A stretch of 64,000 nt of DNA from Cordia subcordata (lineage: Eukaryota; Streptophyta; Magnoliopsida; Boraginales; Cordiaceae): NCBI GenBank assembly GCA_028554755.1, contig JAPTOF010000010.1, positions 13,960,501-14,024,500 on the forward strand. The letters are read 5' to 3'. The position numbers and the translations under genes are program-made. This document shows positions 11,956 to 24,155 of the stretch, one piece after another. How positions within the stretch are numbered: position 1 is the stretch's first letter; every line of letters starts with the position of its first letter. The notes under the pieces were generated by a model. It was not told the DNA's origin and did not search any database. It saw only the letters and a list, made by a program, of their open reading frames with translations.

Positions 11956-13214
11956 ATATCTCCAAGATTTAAAAATATGTGCATATAATGCACGCGTAGA
12001 ATCTGCCTTACTTCTTTTAAAAACCAACTAAAAATTAATTATGTGAAATTAACAAATTAATCAAAATAACAAATTTTGAGTTAGTTTTAGTTTGGCTTAG
12101 TTTTGATTTTGTTAAAAAGAATTAAAATTAAAAATTAAATTTCATTAAAAAATTTGAAAAACAAAATGTTTAAGAAGAAGAGAGTTTAAAAAAGTTAAAG
12201 TAAATCGGTTTGCAATAATAAACAATTGACTTTTGTCGTGGTGGTTCAAGTTTTGACATTAAAGATAAAGATTATGTCTTCAATTTCTCACCCATTCATT
12301 TTTCTGCACAGAGAAACTTGCTACAATGTTTGCTTGTTAGTTTGATTTGGATTTTAATTGAAACTAGAATGGCATCGATCAATATAATCAACCGATTTTG
12401 TTCGAGTTGGTTTGATTGGTTTAACCAAAGTATATACATAGATAATGTTTTAATAATATGATTTCCTTTTAGATGTACATCAATTGCTTTTTTCTTTTTT
12501 TTAATTCACTAAAAAAAATTCTTTTCCATTTCATGAGCTAGAGTTTGTGTCTTCGGTCACATTTTCAATCTTATTACCTGGATGAAAAATGTGATCGTGA
12601 AAACAGAATTTAGAGACTTGAATTCAAGGGCCAAAATTGGTTACTAATTTAATTCTTATGTATTAGAAAAATAAGTTCAATCTCAGAATAATCTTGTTGA
12701 ACAATTTTGATCTTCATTTTAAATGCATTTGTGCCCGGACAATTGAAACTTCTATCTTCTTGGAATCTTTAGGTTTTCATTCTAAATGGTGTATTTGATG
12801 CTTGAACTTAGGAAAGTGGTCGAGTTTATAATTCTCAAATATTATTACTGAATATGACTTTATTTTTCATCAATCAAATATCATATTTTATGTATATAAC
12901 TAGTGGTCTGTCTTTTATATGGGTTTATTGAGTTATTTATATATATATATATATATATATTTATTTACTTTTTAAACATGCTATAACTATAAATTTGTTT
13001 TTTTTTACATTTTTACTGAGTAATTAATAAAACAAAACCATAAAAGTTAAAATTACTGATTTTTGCCTCAAATTAGGAGATCCTTAAAATGACGACACTT
13101 GCCAGGACTTCTAAAAAGATGATAATTGTTAAGTGTTTTTTTTATATATATTTTTCTAATTTTTTCTAAACATCCAATAGAGGTTGTGTATTCTCTTTTC
13201 ATTTTAACGCATCC
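11956..13214. other. Intergenic, no gene seen
   Basis: AT-rich DNA with a (TA)n microsatellite at about 12936-12960. A phrase rich in TTGGTTTGATTGGTTTAACC near 12400 resembles the redundant 'FG-type' dicot repeats, but no borders were found. Confidence 0.5.
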
Positions 13215-13440
13215 AATAGAGGTTGAGCAAAAGAATAGACTCACTAACCCAACCATCAAGTAAGTCAGAGCAACGGAATTGGGATTAAACTTAGTTCTTG
13301 AGTCTTGTCTGACCCTAATTATTACATCTAGGGCATCCTTTGGGACAAATAATTTTGACTTTTGTTAACAAAAAGAAGCTTTTAGATTTTACAAAGTTCA
13401 AATAAAAATATTTCAGAAAATAAATAACAGGATAAACATA
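13170..13440 (+). repeat. Dispersed repeat, uninterrupted copy
   Basis: The part 13268-13435 (AATTGGGATTAAACTTAG, then AGTTCTTGAG, and further CAAATAATTTT and AACAAAAAG stretches) is highly similar in direct orientation to 17573-17735. The preceding 33 bp ending in AAGTCAGAGC match 16167-16206. Here the two parts are adjacent; at 16.2/17.6 kb they are 1.37 kb apart. A 16-bp direct repeat (CATCCAATAGAGGTTG) occurs twice at 13170-13225. The element type is not recognised. Confidence 0.7.
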
Positions 13441-13730
13441 AAGTATAAGACCACATTTTAAGATCTTAGACAACTTCTCATATTAACCAATTGTTTTTTA
13501 TAATGGACCTCAGTGATTCTTCGTAGAAATATCAATTTTTTTTTACTACGTAAATTGAATATAAGAATATATTCATAATTCTTTTTTTTGATTTGTTCGA
13601 GATCTGAGTCGGTGAAGTCAGAATCCTTCTATCAATTATTTCTCCAGTTGTATCCTTGTTTATAAGGACTCGTAGGGGCCTAAGAATGCCCATAAATACC
13701 TAAAAATTCAAATATTTGTCTAATCCCTAA

Positions 13731-13850
13731 TTAGCCAGCCAATCAACTTGCTTTAAAGACATCCAACATTTCAAAAAATTGGCTCCGTCTTCAATTAGTC
13801 AACCAATCAGCTTGCTTCAAAGACAAAAGTTCTTTGCCAAGTGGCTCCGT
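13731..13850. repeat. Two-copy tandem duplication, ~63 bp
   Basis: The phrase ending AATCAACTTGCTTTAAAGAC... TGGCTCCGT is followed directly by a diverged second copy with AATCAGCTTGCTTCAAAGAC... TGGCTCCGT. Old tandem duplication, non-coding. Confidence 0.65.
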
Positions 13851-15099
13851 GGCACAATTCAGTTGGCTTGTCGAGAATTAACACATTTTAAATATCAGCC
13901 TAATTCTAGAAGTTAGACAAATAAGATGTCGATTCACAATTGTGCATTCTTGATATGCATTCAGGGATGGATTTGCACTAGATGTCGTTTCTATTTTCGT
14001 CATGAAAGTGCAGATATCTATTCCATTGTTGTTATAGTAATGATGATTACGTTGACAAAAATGGAGTACAATACACATACTTGTGTCTATTTTTCCTTTC
14101 TTTTGCTAGGTCTAATTTTATGTTTCCTGCATCTGTAAATTGACATTAACTACATTAGCTCAAAAAAAATGTAAAAATCCAATTTAAAATTAAAAAAAGC
14201 TCAAAAAAAAAAAAAAAAGAAAGAAATGAGTAGCTATATCTACACACACAATCTTACCAATTCATAAATATAAAACAGCATCAAATATTTGTGACTACAA
14301 CAAGACGTAACCTAAAGAATTTACGATTTTAGTTAGCCAGTTTATTCGAGTAACAACAATAACTCAATGGCAAACTTTGTGAATGAATTGATGTTTATTA
14401 AAATATTTAAATATAGATAAACTAAGTAATTAAACATTATTTTTTAGTACAAAGCATTATCATTAATTGATAGAAGAAATTGATTAGAAGAAATTGTCTT
14501 GCATGCTTGAGTTTCTTCAAAAGTAAGTATTTCGAAAGTGTAATATTTTGGAATGTTATATAGCACCATATAGAAGCAGAGGTAAAGAGGGTTGAGAGTA
14601 TTAAAATGTTTTAAGGTTTTCTTTTCTTTTCTTTCCTTTTTTTTTTTTGCTAAAAAACAAAAATTTCACTAAGCTTAACAATTAATATATACGTGGCAGA
14701 ACCAAAACACCGAAACCAAATTAGAATGTCACAAAAGCCCCACATCTATTAGTAATAAATCTATTTTGTTCATTGCTAGAATAATTCCTTTCACTACTAA
14801 GCTTAGTTCTAGTATTCTTAAAAATATGATAAAAATTTTGGATTTAGCCATTTACGTTCAATTAAATTAATGGTGAATTTTATTATTCTAATTATTAATT
14901 AGCTACAATTTATATTATCCTAATATAATTATTTTGTCAACCTTAAGCATAAATTGGTGATCAATTTTTAAGATTTGATTTCTTTAAAGTTTAATATCAA
15001 AATCAATCGAATTTCGCATGGATTATCATCTAAGACACTAAGCCTGGGTGTGGTATAGATTTTTGGGAGAATGTTTTTTACCCCCATGAGTTTCTACTT
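13851..15099. other. Intergenic, no gene seen
   Basis: AT-rich with several A and T homopolymers (about 14205-14220, 14640). The short frames at 13.9 kb on both strands overlap each other and show no domain or codon bias. Nothing else recognised. Confidence 0.5.
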
Positions 15100-15925
15100 C
15101 AATCTCAAAGTCCCCCATAAAGTTTAAATTCTACCCATTTCTCCCCACGGCATCAGGGTTTACCAAACAATGCTTCATATTTTTAATGATATTTTGCCTT
15201 TTTTATTTTTTATTTGTTTATTGAATGATTTATTATTGTTATTATTTTTATTTTATTTTTAAATATTAGCATATTGTAGTAAAATTGTTATTCTATTTTG
15301 GTTTTATACGAGTATCTATATTTGCAAAAAAAAGATTTCAATCTAAATTTAATATTTACTTAATTTAATGTATAATACAAATTTTATACAATAAAATATT
15401 TTTATTTTTCATTTTTTTATATTTTTAAAAATTAGTTCATTCAATTTATGTATTAATTAAAATAAAAACATTTAATTTTATTTAAAATGTATATAAATAT
15501 GTTGAGAAAATGGACTTTAAATTGAATCTATTTTTTTTTAAATCTCACGGGTAATTTTTTTTTTGTCAATATACTATTTTGTATATCTTGTCATATTTTG
15601 AAATTAAAATCTTGTGTTCTATTTGATTGTAGATTTTTACTGAATGATTCTATTAAATTGTTATATTTTTTTACTTTAATAAATAAATAGATAAAAATTA
15701 GCTTTTTGTTAATAAAAATTTTACAAAAAATTATTTTTTATTTTTATATTTGAAAATTAAGAATTTTTATCATTTGCAAATTAATCGTAAATCTTTATTG
15801 AATAATTTTATCAAATGATTTTATTTTTTACTTTAATAAATAAATACAAAACATTTCTTAAAATAAAGATTTGTTTGGTAGAGTTTGATGACATGGGGGA
15901 ATATGGGTAAAATTATGGGGGGATA
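15100..15925. mobile_element. TIR element (possibly Mutator-like), non-autonomous
   Basis: About 60 bp at each end are imperfect inverted repeats. The left end reads TCCCCCATAAAG, then TTCTACCCATTTCTCCCC, CATCAGGGTTTACCAAACAA. The complement of the right end (about 15925-15865) reads TCCCCCCATAATTTTACCC, ATTCCCCCATGTCATCA, ACTCTACCAAACAA. The interior is almost pure AT with many T tracts and no transposase. The exact ends and target duplication were not resolved; family assignment from long TIRs is inference. Confidence 0.65.
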
Positions 15926-16157
15926 AGGTTTATATCGTTGATTATTTTTGTTTCTTTTATAGAAATCTAAACTCTATTTGATAAGAAATTATGAAATATC
16001 TAAAGTTATTTTCATTATTTTTGTGAAAGAGTAGCATAAATACTAATTTTTGACTTGTCAAAGAATAATTTTCACATTCTTTTATATGAAGGAAAGTCGA
16101 TTGATAGAGCTCGACCGTCAAACACCCAACAAAACCTTACTATCAATTGATAAATTT

Positions 16158-16206
16158 CGGGTGAAAGGATCGGCCCACTAACTCAACTACCAAGCAAGTC
16201 AGAGCT
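16158..16206 (+). repeat. Dispersed repeat, left fragment
   Basis: CCCACTAACTCAACTACCAA followed by GCAAGTCAGAGC matches 13232-13270. The right part of the same repeat resumes at 17573. Confidence 0.55.
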
Positions 16207-16251
16207 GCAAATTCAACTATGTAGTCCTTCAAACATGTTAACACACGAGCA

Positions 16252-16284
16252 TATATATATATATATGTGTATATATATATATAA
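16252..16284. repeat. (TA)n/(TG) microsatellite
   Basis: Two TA runs separated by TGTG. Confidence 0.9.
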
Positions 16285-16311
16285 GAAAAAATAGACGGTC
16301 CTAACACATCC

Positions 16312-16602
16312 ATGTTTTCTCTCTCTCTTTTTCTACATCTCTGTTATCTCTCTCTCAACGTCTCTGCTCTCTCTCTTGACGATCTTACCACGATCAACAT
16401 AGGGTTTATCATGCACAATTTTGATTTGATATCTTCGTTGTGCCTATTATTGCTTTATGACTTTGCTGTTGAAGAAGAAATAGAGAAAAAACACAAAAGA
16501 GTTGGGAAAAAAATAGAGAAAAAAGCTAAGAAAATGAAGACCACAACTTTAAAAGAGCAAAGAAGAGAAAGAAAGGGTTCTGGCAAAGGTCGAGAAGATT
16601 GA
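16312..16602 (+). CDS. Unrecognised 96-codon reading frame, doubtful
   Basis: It starts at an ATG after a TA microsatellite and just before a CT-rich tract. The first ~55 residues are hydrophobic (SLSLFLHLCYLSL; SSLCLLLLYDFAV) and the last ~40 are strongly charged and lysine-rich (EEEIEKKHKRVGKKIEKKAK). No family is recognised. The composition follows the local CT-rich then AG-rich DNA, so it may be an accident of base composition. The 22-bp minisatellite starts shortly after its stop. Confidence 0.15.
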   Translation: MFSLSLFLHLCYLSLNVSALSLDDLTTINIGFIMHNFDLISSLCLLLLYDFAVEEEIEKKHKRVGKKIEKKAKKMKTTTLKEQRRERKGSGKGRED

Positions 16603-16639
16603 TGAAGACTTTTATTTTATGGGATGTTTTGACAATTCT

Positions 16640-17095
16640 ATAACTGTTTGTTTAGTATGTTATTATTTGTTCAGTATTCTATAACTATTTGTTCAGTAGA
16701 CTATTATTGTTTGTTCAGTGTTCTATATCTGTTTATTCAATAGGCTACTATTGTTTGTTCAGTAGCCTATTATTTTTTGTTCAATAGTCTATTCTTGTTT
16801 GTTCAGTGCTCTATAACTATTTGTTCAGCAGCCTTTTTATTGTTTGTTTAGTAGGTTATTATTGTTTATTTAGTAGCCTATTATTATTTTTTTAATATTT
16901 TATAACTGTTTGTTTTGCAACTTATTGTTGTTTGTTCAGTATTCTATAACTGTTTGTTCTGTAACCTACTATTATTTGTTCAATGTTCTGTAACTATTTG
17001 TTCAGTAGCAGTAGCATGTTATTGTTTGTTTAGTGTTCTATAAGTGTTCATTCTATAGGCTATTATTGTTTGTTCAATAACAAATTATTCGTCAA
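16640..17095. repeat. Degenerate minisatellite, ~22-bp unit
   Basis: Roughly twenty diverged units of the type TTGTTTGTTCAGTAGCCTAT alternate with units ending GTTCTATAACTG. TTTGTTCAGT recurs at about 20-23 bp intervals, often as higher-order pairs (one CTATTATTG unit and one CTATAACTG unit, about 45 bp). It is non-coding and ends at about 17095. Confidence 0.85.
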
Positions 17096-17572
17096 AATAT
17101 CTATTTATAATTGAAATTGGTTGAAACTACCATAACTGTTTATTCACCATTCAATATCTGTTTTTTCGTGGAAAGCTTCATCAGATTTAAATATTTTTGT
17201 TCATAACTCACAATTCAAAATTACAGATATTTTCTATTTCTTTGGACGTTGTTGCTTCAGATTCGATGTTTCTATTTCTTTGGATATTTTTACTTTAGTC
17301 ATTTTAATTGAATTGAGCTGTGATTTTGATTTGATTTTTTTGTTGAGTTGTTGAACAAATTGAATTGACGAATTGTATTTAGGATTCTGTGAGATTTAAT
17401 TTTTGTTGTGAGATAAAGGAGATAGGAGAAAAATTGCAAGTATAAAAAAAAAAAGAAAAAAACACATTAACAGGGCGTGATTTCACATCGTTCGCAAGTG
17501 CACGTTACGTTGTAACCTGCACCTACGGGTACATAATATAGCGTCCCAGTCAAAGCACTTAACTTAGAACAA

Positions 17573-17735
17573 GCAATTGGGATTAAACTTAGTTCTTGAG
17601 CTGAGTCCAACCCTAATTATTATTACTAGGACATCCTTCAGCCCAAATAATTTTCACTTGTGTTAACAAAAAGCAGTTTTTAGATTTTACAAAGGTAAAA
17701 TAAAATTATTTCAGAAGATAAATAACAGAATATAT
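17573..17735 (+). repeat. Dispersed repeat, right fragment
   Basis: Strongly similar in the same orientation to 13268-13435, including AATTGGGATTAAACTTAG, CCCTAATTATT, CAAATAATTTT and TTTTTAGATTTTACAAAG. It ends at a (TA)n microsatellite at 17732-17756. Confidence 0.75.
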
Positions 17736-17959
17736 ATATATATATATATATATATTGAAAATATTAATTTTCATTATTGATAGAGTACTCGCCAACTTGT
17801 CTTATTGTCTTTTCCAATAAACTAAAAAATTTGCAAGAGTGCACACACAAGGAAAAGGGTGGCCCACCCGATTGCTGTCTGCCAAATGCGTCCACCGCCA
17901 CCTTCACCACCTCCGCACTCCCTACTCACAAGGCTCATATGTGTATGTGTGTGTGTGTG

Positions 17960-18963
17960 TGAGAGAGAGTGAGTGGATTCCACACGTCTCCTCTCTCTCA
18001 CTTACTACTCTTCTTCTTCTTCTTATTCAATTACTCGCTCTCTCTACATGCTTGTTTTTCTTCTTAATAAAATCCATTAATATATACTTTCACTTCATCG
18101 TCATCATTTACTCATTACATTCCACTTTTATATTTCCCGGTAAGTTTACGTATCTCTTCGAAACGGCGTCGTACCTCCTGGTCCTCCTCAATCAATCTCC
18201 ACTCCCATTCTATTCTCTTACACTTTTCTTTTTAATTCTCTGCATATGTTACATCATCTACCTCGTGACTTTTTTTTTTTAATTTTAAAAAAAATTATTT
18301 TCTCCACCATTACTTTTATTTTTATTTTTTTCGCTCGTCTTGCATGCCTTATTAATTTTAATTTTTGATAATACACCCTTGTGATCTCATTAATTTTCTT
18401 AAAGTATGATCTTTTTATTTTTCAGGTGTTTATAGCTACGTGATTGTTGTTTATATTTATATATTTATACACTGGAGTTAATTGGCAAATCTAAGAAGTT
18501 TTTTGAGGGGATTCGCAGAGATTTAAAGCAAGGTATGAAACTTTTTCAATGACTATATATACATACATATGTATATGTATATATATATATATGTATATAT
18601 ACACATATACATATACACACATACATATGCAAATATGATCAGTAGATCATAAATTGAAGATAATCAAAATAGCTAAAATTACAGAATTAATTGATTTTGC
18701 TTGTTTCTCATAAATTTTTTGAACTTGGTAATTTGGTGTAACTATTGGTGTATATATGTGTATATATGTATATACGTATGTATGTATGTATGAATGTTTA
18801 CACACACAGAGAGACATGTATATCTATCGATATATCTATATATTCGTAATTTGTAATATGTGTGTGTGTGTATATATATATGTCTGTGTGTGTGTGTTAG
18901 ACATATTGAAGTTATGGTACTCAATAAAGTATTGAAACTTTGGATCTGGATTCTATCTATCTA

Positions 18964-19016
<53 letters not shown>

Positions 19017-19812
19017 ATACATATATTTTGTGTGTTTGTATTAAATAGTGGAACGCGAGGAAGTATTGAAACCTTGGATGTGGACTGTCTTGTGTTTATC
19101 ATTTCTTATATTTTATTTTGAAGGATTGGATTTGGAGTGATCAATTTTATAAATTAGAATGAATAACGTGGTCAACTATTGACTCGCTTGTTAATTACCA
19201 CTATGATTTTGTCTTTCTTAGGATTAACGATTCCCAAGTCTTTGGAGTGGAAATTCAGTTACCGCAAGAATATTCAAAGAAGAGATTGTCTAATCTTTGT
19301 ATGCGGTGAAAGATGATATCTTTTCTGAATTCTGAGATGTCGATATTTCTCCTCGATCTTGTAAATTTTCACTTGGAGAAGCATAAGTTCTCATTTCTTA
19401 ACGAGTAAAAGGTTCGGTTGTTTATTTCATCCACGATTTTCCTTTCAAGTTATCTCCATGTTTTTTCCTCCCCTCCTCTTTGAGTGGAGACAAGAAGGGG
19501 CGAGTGAAAGAGAGAGAAAGAGAGGAGTGGTGAGGGTATTTTTTTTTTTGCTTTAATTCGAAAGTGAACTCAATGGTTTTATGGGCCATTGAAATTTTGA
19601 TGAATAATGGCTATTCATAGGCATGCAGGAAGCTTTGACTTCAAGTTGAAGTATGCTTAGTTTTCAGTATGCGATGATTTGATTGGTTGTTTTAGTATAG
19701 CAAGCAACAGAAAGTTGATTTTCTTGGTCTTTCTATTCCTGCATGACTCTAAAAGCTTTCAAAATTTCTTTCAGACAATATTTTCTTGATTTTCTTTGGC
19801 TTATATATAAAC

Positions 19813-19844
<32 letters not shown>

Positions 19845-19975
19845 ATTTTTCATTTCTTCTACACTTTTTTTCTTTCAGTTTTCCAAAGTCACATGTCGAT
19901 GATTCTATTTCAATTCTAACAGAGTTTTTGTGGGAGCTCTCTGTTCATCACAAAGTGTAAAACAGCTGTCAGTTG
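17960..19975 (+). promoter_or_regulatory. Probable spliced 5' UTR of the BT4-type gene
   Basis: A pyrimidine-rich leader (CTCCTCTCTCTCAC, then repeated CTT) at about 17985-18060 precedes a good donor CCCG|GTAAGT at 18139/18140. A plausible second leader exon is 18426-18532, between a TTTTTCAG acceptor and AAG|GTATG donor. A third begins after TTTCTTTCAG at 19878 and contains the start codon at 19976. The introns are rich in TA/TG/CT microsatellites. This splicing is inferred from consensus sites only; no TATA box was assigned. Confidence 0.4.
18555..19035. repeat. Microsatellite cluster in the 5' intron
   Basis: Mixed TA, CATA, TATG, (CTAT)n, (CT)n and (TG)n runs at about 18555-18625, 18750-18900 and 18955-19020. 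The short frames here are repeat translations. Another (TA)n(TG)n run lies at 19808-19843. Confidence 0.9.
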
Positions 19976-22900
19976 ATGGCATCAGCAGATCTGGGAAACC
20001 TCTGGCTATCCTCAACAATTGAGTCCTTTGATGGACCATTTGATATACGAATAGAGGAAGGAAACTCAGCAGATAGTTTATATACGCTAGAATCTCCAAC
20101 ATCCAATGTATATTTTAACTGTAATATCCCAAAACCACCTCCACTCCCTAGCAAAGCTTGTCCGAGAAACAAGCAACGGACTGCAGATTCTTCTCTTGTA
20201 CCAAAGGAAACAAAGGAAATGTGGGACAAACTCTTCACAGAAGGATATGGAGCAGATGTACATGTTATTACTGCGGATGAGTCAATCATTCCTGCTCACT
20301 ATAGTGTTCTGGTCAGTAAGGCTGAATCTAGTTGACCTTCTTAACATTGAGATTTGGCATATAAAGATACTGACAAGTGACAATGCATGATTGGAATTTG
20401 TAGAAGTTTTGCTTTGACAACTTTTCAATATTTCAGTTGATGAAAGTTTTATCTAAGATGGGTGCTATATTCCTGAGAGATTTTGCTTTATTCTGGATTA
20501 CTTGTTTGCGAATAGGGAAGAAGATTTGGTATACTTTCATCTGAACCATATCTTGCACCCATCACATTGTATCTTGTGTCGATATGGTAATTGTTCTGTT
20601 TATTTTTGCGAGAATGAGGTTCCCCTGCTTTCTAGTGCTGTACTTATCTGGTTTTGTTTCTCGTTGATGTAGAGTGTTGCATCACCCGTACTGCGGAATC
20701 TTCTACAGCAATCGAAAATTAAGAATGGTATTAGATTTTTAAAAGTCCCTGGGGTTCCTTATGATGCTGCTTGTGTATTCATACGATTCCTTTACTCGTC
20801 CTGGTATGCTGTCAGTTACTTTACAACTTCAGCCAATTGAGTACCTTTATCACTAGCCATTTAATTAGTCATAGTATACCGTAATAGAACAAGTGAAACC
20901 TCTCCTCCAATTTCATGAATAGAATAACAACTTTGTGTACATCTTTATTTGGATCACTCAATGGATCTGCCAAAGGTAACACAGCTGATAAAAGTAAATC
21001 TTCATTTCACATTTTTTGAAATTATTTTTCTTCCTGTTGTACTCTTTTTTTTTTGGCTTTCTGTTGTACTTGGGATGCTTTTTGTAATAATTGTCTGGCT
21101 GAGAAATTGTGAGATGTTCACAAAAATATTATTTTCTGTATAAATGTGCCAACCTGGTGGATATTTTCCAGCTGTATGATCTATAAAATAGAGAATCATA
21201 TGGATCGTCTTGTTATGTCACAAACAAATTAATATCAAGCTGCATCATGATGTACAGGATATTTATCAGTCTACATTCTGATCCATACAATAGCGAATTA
21301 CGTGCACCTCCCTGTTGGATCAGAAATAGATTAAAATCATCTGAACACCAAGTAAAAGGTGTAATTGGATAACATTACTTGGGTCAAAGTTAAATGAGTT
21401 GGTTACATGCCATTTTTTGAGCCTGACCCTTCACTTCTTGGATTTCCAGTCAGTAGACTTTTACATGTCTATCTACTATACAGAACTTATACATTGATGA
21501 GTAGATTAGCTCTCTTTCAGATTGAGTTATTATGGCTGTCCCCCCAAGTAGCTTCAGATTCTGAATGGTACCGGATCCCTTTCTGATATTCTTTAGTCCA
21601 ATTGTTCCACAATCTCTGAGAATCTTTATGATTTTCAACTTCTCTTGATTGCTTGGAAGCCTTTATGCAGTGAAGATGTCTGTGGACTTGATCTAAGCAT
21701 TGATCCTGGTAAAATGAGTAGAATTTTTGAAAGCTGATGTGGTTCATATTAGAATAATGTTGCATGCATCTGAGAAAAATATAATACTTGCTTGTCTTTC
21801 CTTAAGTGGTTCCTGTAATTTATGTACTGGGCGACTAATTCTTAGTTGCCGTTTCCTTAACTCATCTGGCATATTCAAACATATGTGTTTATCCTAATGC
21901 AGTTATGAAGCTGGAGAGATGAAGAAGTTTGTTCTTCATTTGTTGGCCTTGTCACATTGTTATTCTATACCATCACTTAAAAATGTCTGTGTCAACCTGC
22001 TGGAGCAGGGTTGGCTGAACAAAGATAATGTAGTAGATGTGCTGCAATTAGCAAGAAATTGTGACACTTCCCGTCTTGCCCTCATCTGTCTTCGTATGAT
22101 TGTGGGAGAATTTAAAGCCGTATCATCTACTGAAGGGTGGAAAGTTATGAAGCGTACAAATCCCCTCCTTGAGCAGGAGCTGTTAGAGTCAGTTGTTGAA
22201 GCAGATTCTGTAAGACAGTAACTGATCTTAGTGTAAATCAAATTAGACTTTCTCCTTTTCAATGGTTTGAATGCTGATCCAGTCTCTTGTTACAACTACA
22301 TCTTACCATAGAGATCTTTTATATTGTCATACCATATGATACTTGCAACAAACGTCTCTGTAACTTCTTGATTAGTTGAATACAACATAATTTGGTTAAG
22401 GTTGCAGTTATCCTTTTCTTTTGTGCATTTGTTTGATCTTTTACTTCACTGCATCAATTGATTCAAACATAAAGCATTTAATTTTTCTTTTGGCAATCAT
22501 TTTCAATGGGACATTTTTATTCTGCCCCGGACATATTTATTCCAATACTTTTACTCCACTGCATGGATATGTTTTTTCCTGGCTGTCTCTTTTCACATTC
22601 ACCTTGGTTTCCAGTGTACTGTCTTCATAAATATCTGGAGTTGTTAAACTTTGTTCTCTACCATCTGTCTTGCTCTTCCAGTTTGCCAATTAGATTTTCA
22701 CTACATTGACAGAAGAAATGGAAAGAGAAACACAAGTCCAATTCATCAGTTCATGGGTTTAGGGTCTTTTGCATGTTAGGCACATATCAAGTTTCATTTT
22801 CCATGTCAGATATGCCTCCCATTGTTGTTGTATCTATAACGCAGTATCTTGATATGCCTCCTATCGTTGTTGTATCTGTAATTCAGTACCTTGCAAGATA

Positions 22901-24155
22901 CATTTTTTGTTTTCCATCTTCATGTGTGTTACAGTAGGTGAATCTGTTCACTTTTTGTTCAGTGAAGTACTATAAACAGCATTCTAAGTTTAACTCTTCT
23001 GTCTCAGAGGAAACAAGATAGGTTGAAGAAAATTGAAGAAAGGATGGTGTACTTGCAATTGTATGAGGCAATGGAAGCTCTGCTTCATATATGTAGGGAT
23101 GGCTGCAGAACAATAGGCCCTCGTGACAAGACGCTGAAAGGAAGTCAGATTGTGTGTAGTTTTCCAGCTTGCAAAGGGCTTGAGTCTCTACTTCGTCATT
23201 TCTCTGGCTGCAAGACGAGGGTTCCTGGTGGATGCGTGCACTGTAAACGCATGTGGCAGCTACTTGAACTCCACTCCCGTATGTGCAATGAGCCTGATTT
23301 GTGCAAGGTTCCCCTTTGTGGGTAAGCATATAGTACGATATGGCTAGAGTAAATGCTAACTTCTTGACTTTCTGGCAAAAGTGATAAGTACCTATCCGAG
23401 TAAGTGAAAATTATACATGGAGATATGTTAGGGGACATATTTAGAAAAGGTGAAAGTAAGATATTCAACTTTTTCACTAATCCTTCTTGTAGTATAATGT
23501 CATCAGTGGTTATTTTTACTCCATTAGTTTATTAGAATTTTAATTCGACAATATTGAGTGCGTGCTAAAGACCAGATTCACATGGCATGTTACTCTAAAG
23601 GTAGTACTGTGAGTGTAAACCTTCTTACTTGGTACCAAGAAAAGATTTGGTATTACACCTTCACACAAGAATAAGTGGTGTCACAAGTTCCATATAGCTC
23701 ACTTGCGTAGTGGGATTACAGTCAGTTTGCTTTGGTTTATTGTAATTGAAACAGGAGATAACTATTAATGTGTTAAAGAGGAAATTGCTAAACCACATGG
23801 TGATGCTATTTTCTTTCTGAATGTGCAATTGATATCTAAGGAATATTACATGATCATCATCTTGCCTCTGAAATTTTCTTGAGTGAGGCTTAAGCGCATC
23901 TGAATTTTTGTCACCTGTATTTGGCTGCCATAATTGTGTTTCTTTTTTATTCGAATTGTCTTTACAATGTGTCCGGTGGTCCTGCAGCATTAAGTAATTC
24001 TCTTTTTATCATTTATGGCTTGAAGGCATTTCAAGGTGAAAATGCTGCAGCAGACCAAGAAGGATGAGACAATGTGGAAACTGTTGGTCAGCAAAGTAAT
24101 TGCAGCCAAGAATGCACAGGGACCATTCTCCTCTCGACGATCTGCAGTTGTATGA
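19976..24155 (+). CDS. BT4: BTB/POZ and TAZ domain-containing protein (BT4 type)
   Basis: Five coding exons with GT-AG borders: 19976-20311, 20673-20803, 21903-22209, 23008-23321 and 24026-24155, giving 405 codons plus TGA with all phases matching. Residues 1-82 form a variable N-terminus with [15 protein letters not shown] and a proline-rich [10 protein letters not shown]. The BTB/POZ fold spans about 83-195 ([16 protein letters not shown], then IPAHYSVL spliced to SVASPVL, then [11 protein letters not shown]), followed by a BACK-like helical part ([20 protein letters not shown]). Residues about 275-370 form the TAZ zinc finger, with the HCCC pattern in [27 protein letters not shown] and CKVPLC. 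The tail [15 protein letters not shown] is where the family binds calmodulin. BT proteins are plant adaptors for CUL3 ubiquitin ligases and bind bromodomain (GTE) and other nuclear partners. ATG 19976 is the first in frame; an upstream TTG is not used. No disabling change was seen. Confidence 0.95.

Larger units (their letters stand above)
16206..17572. mobile_element. Putative 1.37 kb insertion splitting the dispersed repeat
   Basis: The dispersed repeat that is continuous at 13.2-13.4 kb is broken here between AAGTCAGAGC and AATTGGGATT. The joints carry the similar phrases GCAAATT and GCAATT, a possible degraded target duplication. The interval contains TA microsatellites, a CT-rich tract, a short unrecognised frame and the 22-bp minisatellite. 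No TIR or LTR was identified, so its class is unknown. Confidence 0.35.

Noticed and set aside
19969..20289. 106-codon minus-strand frame opposite exon 1 of the BT4-type gene
   Set aside because: Antisense shadow; the plus-strand exon has clear BTB homology and correct splice phase.
22970..23329. 119-codon minus-strand frame
   Set aside because: Antisense shadow of the TAZ exon; the cysteine-rich look comes from the plus-strand coding.
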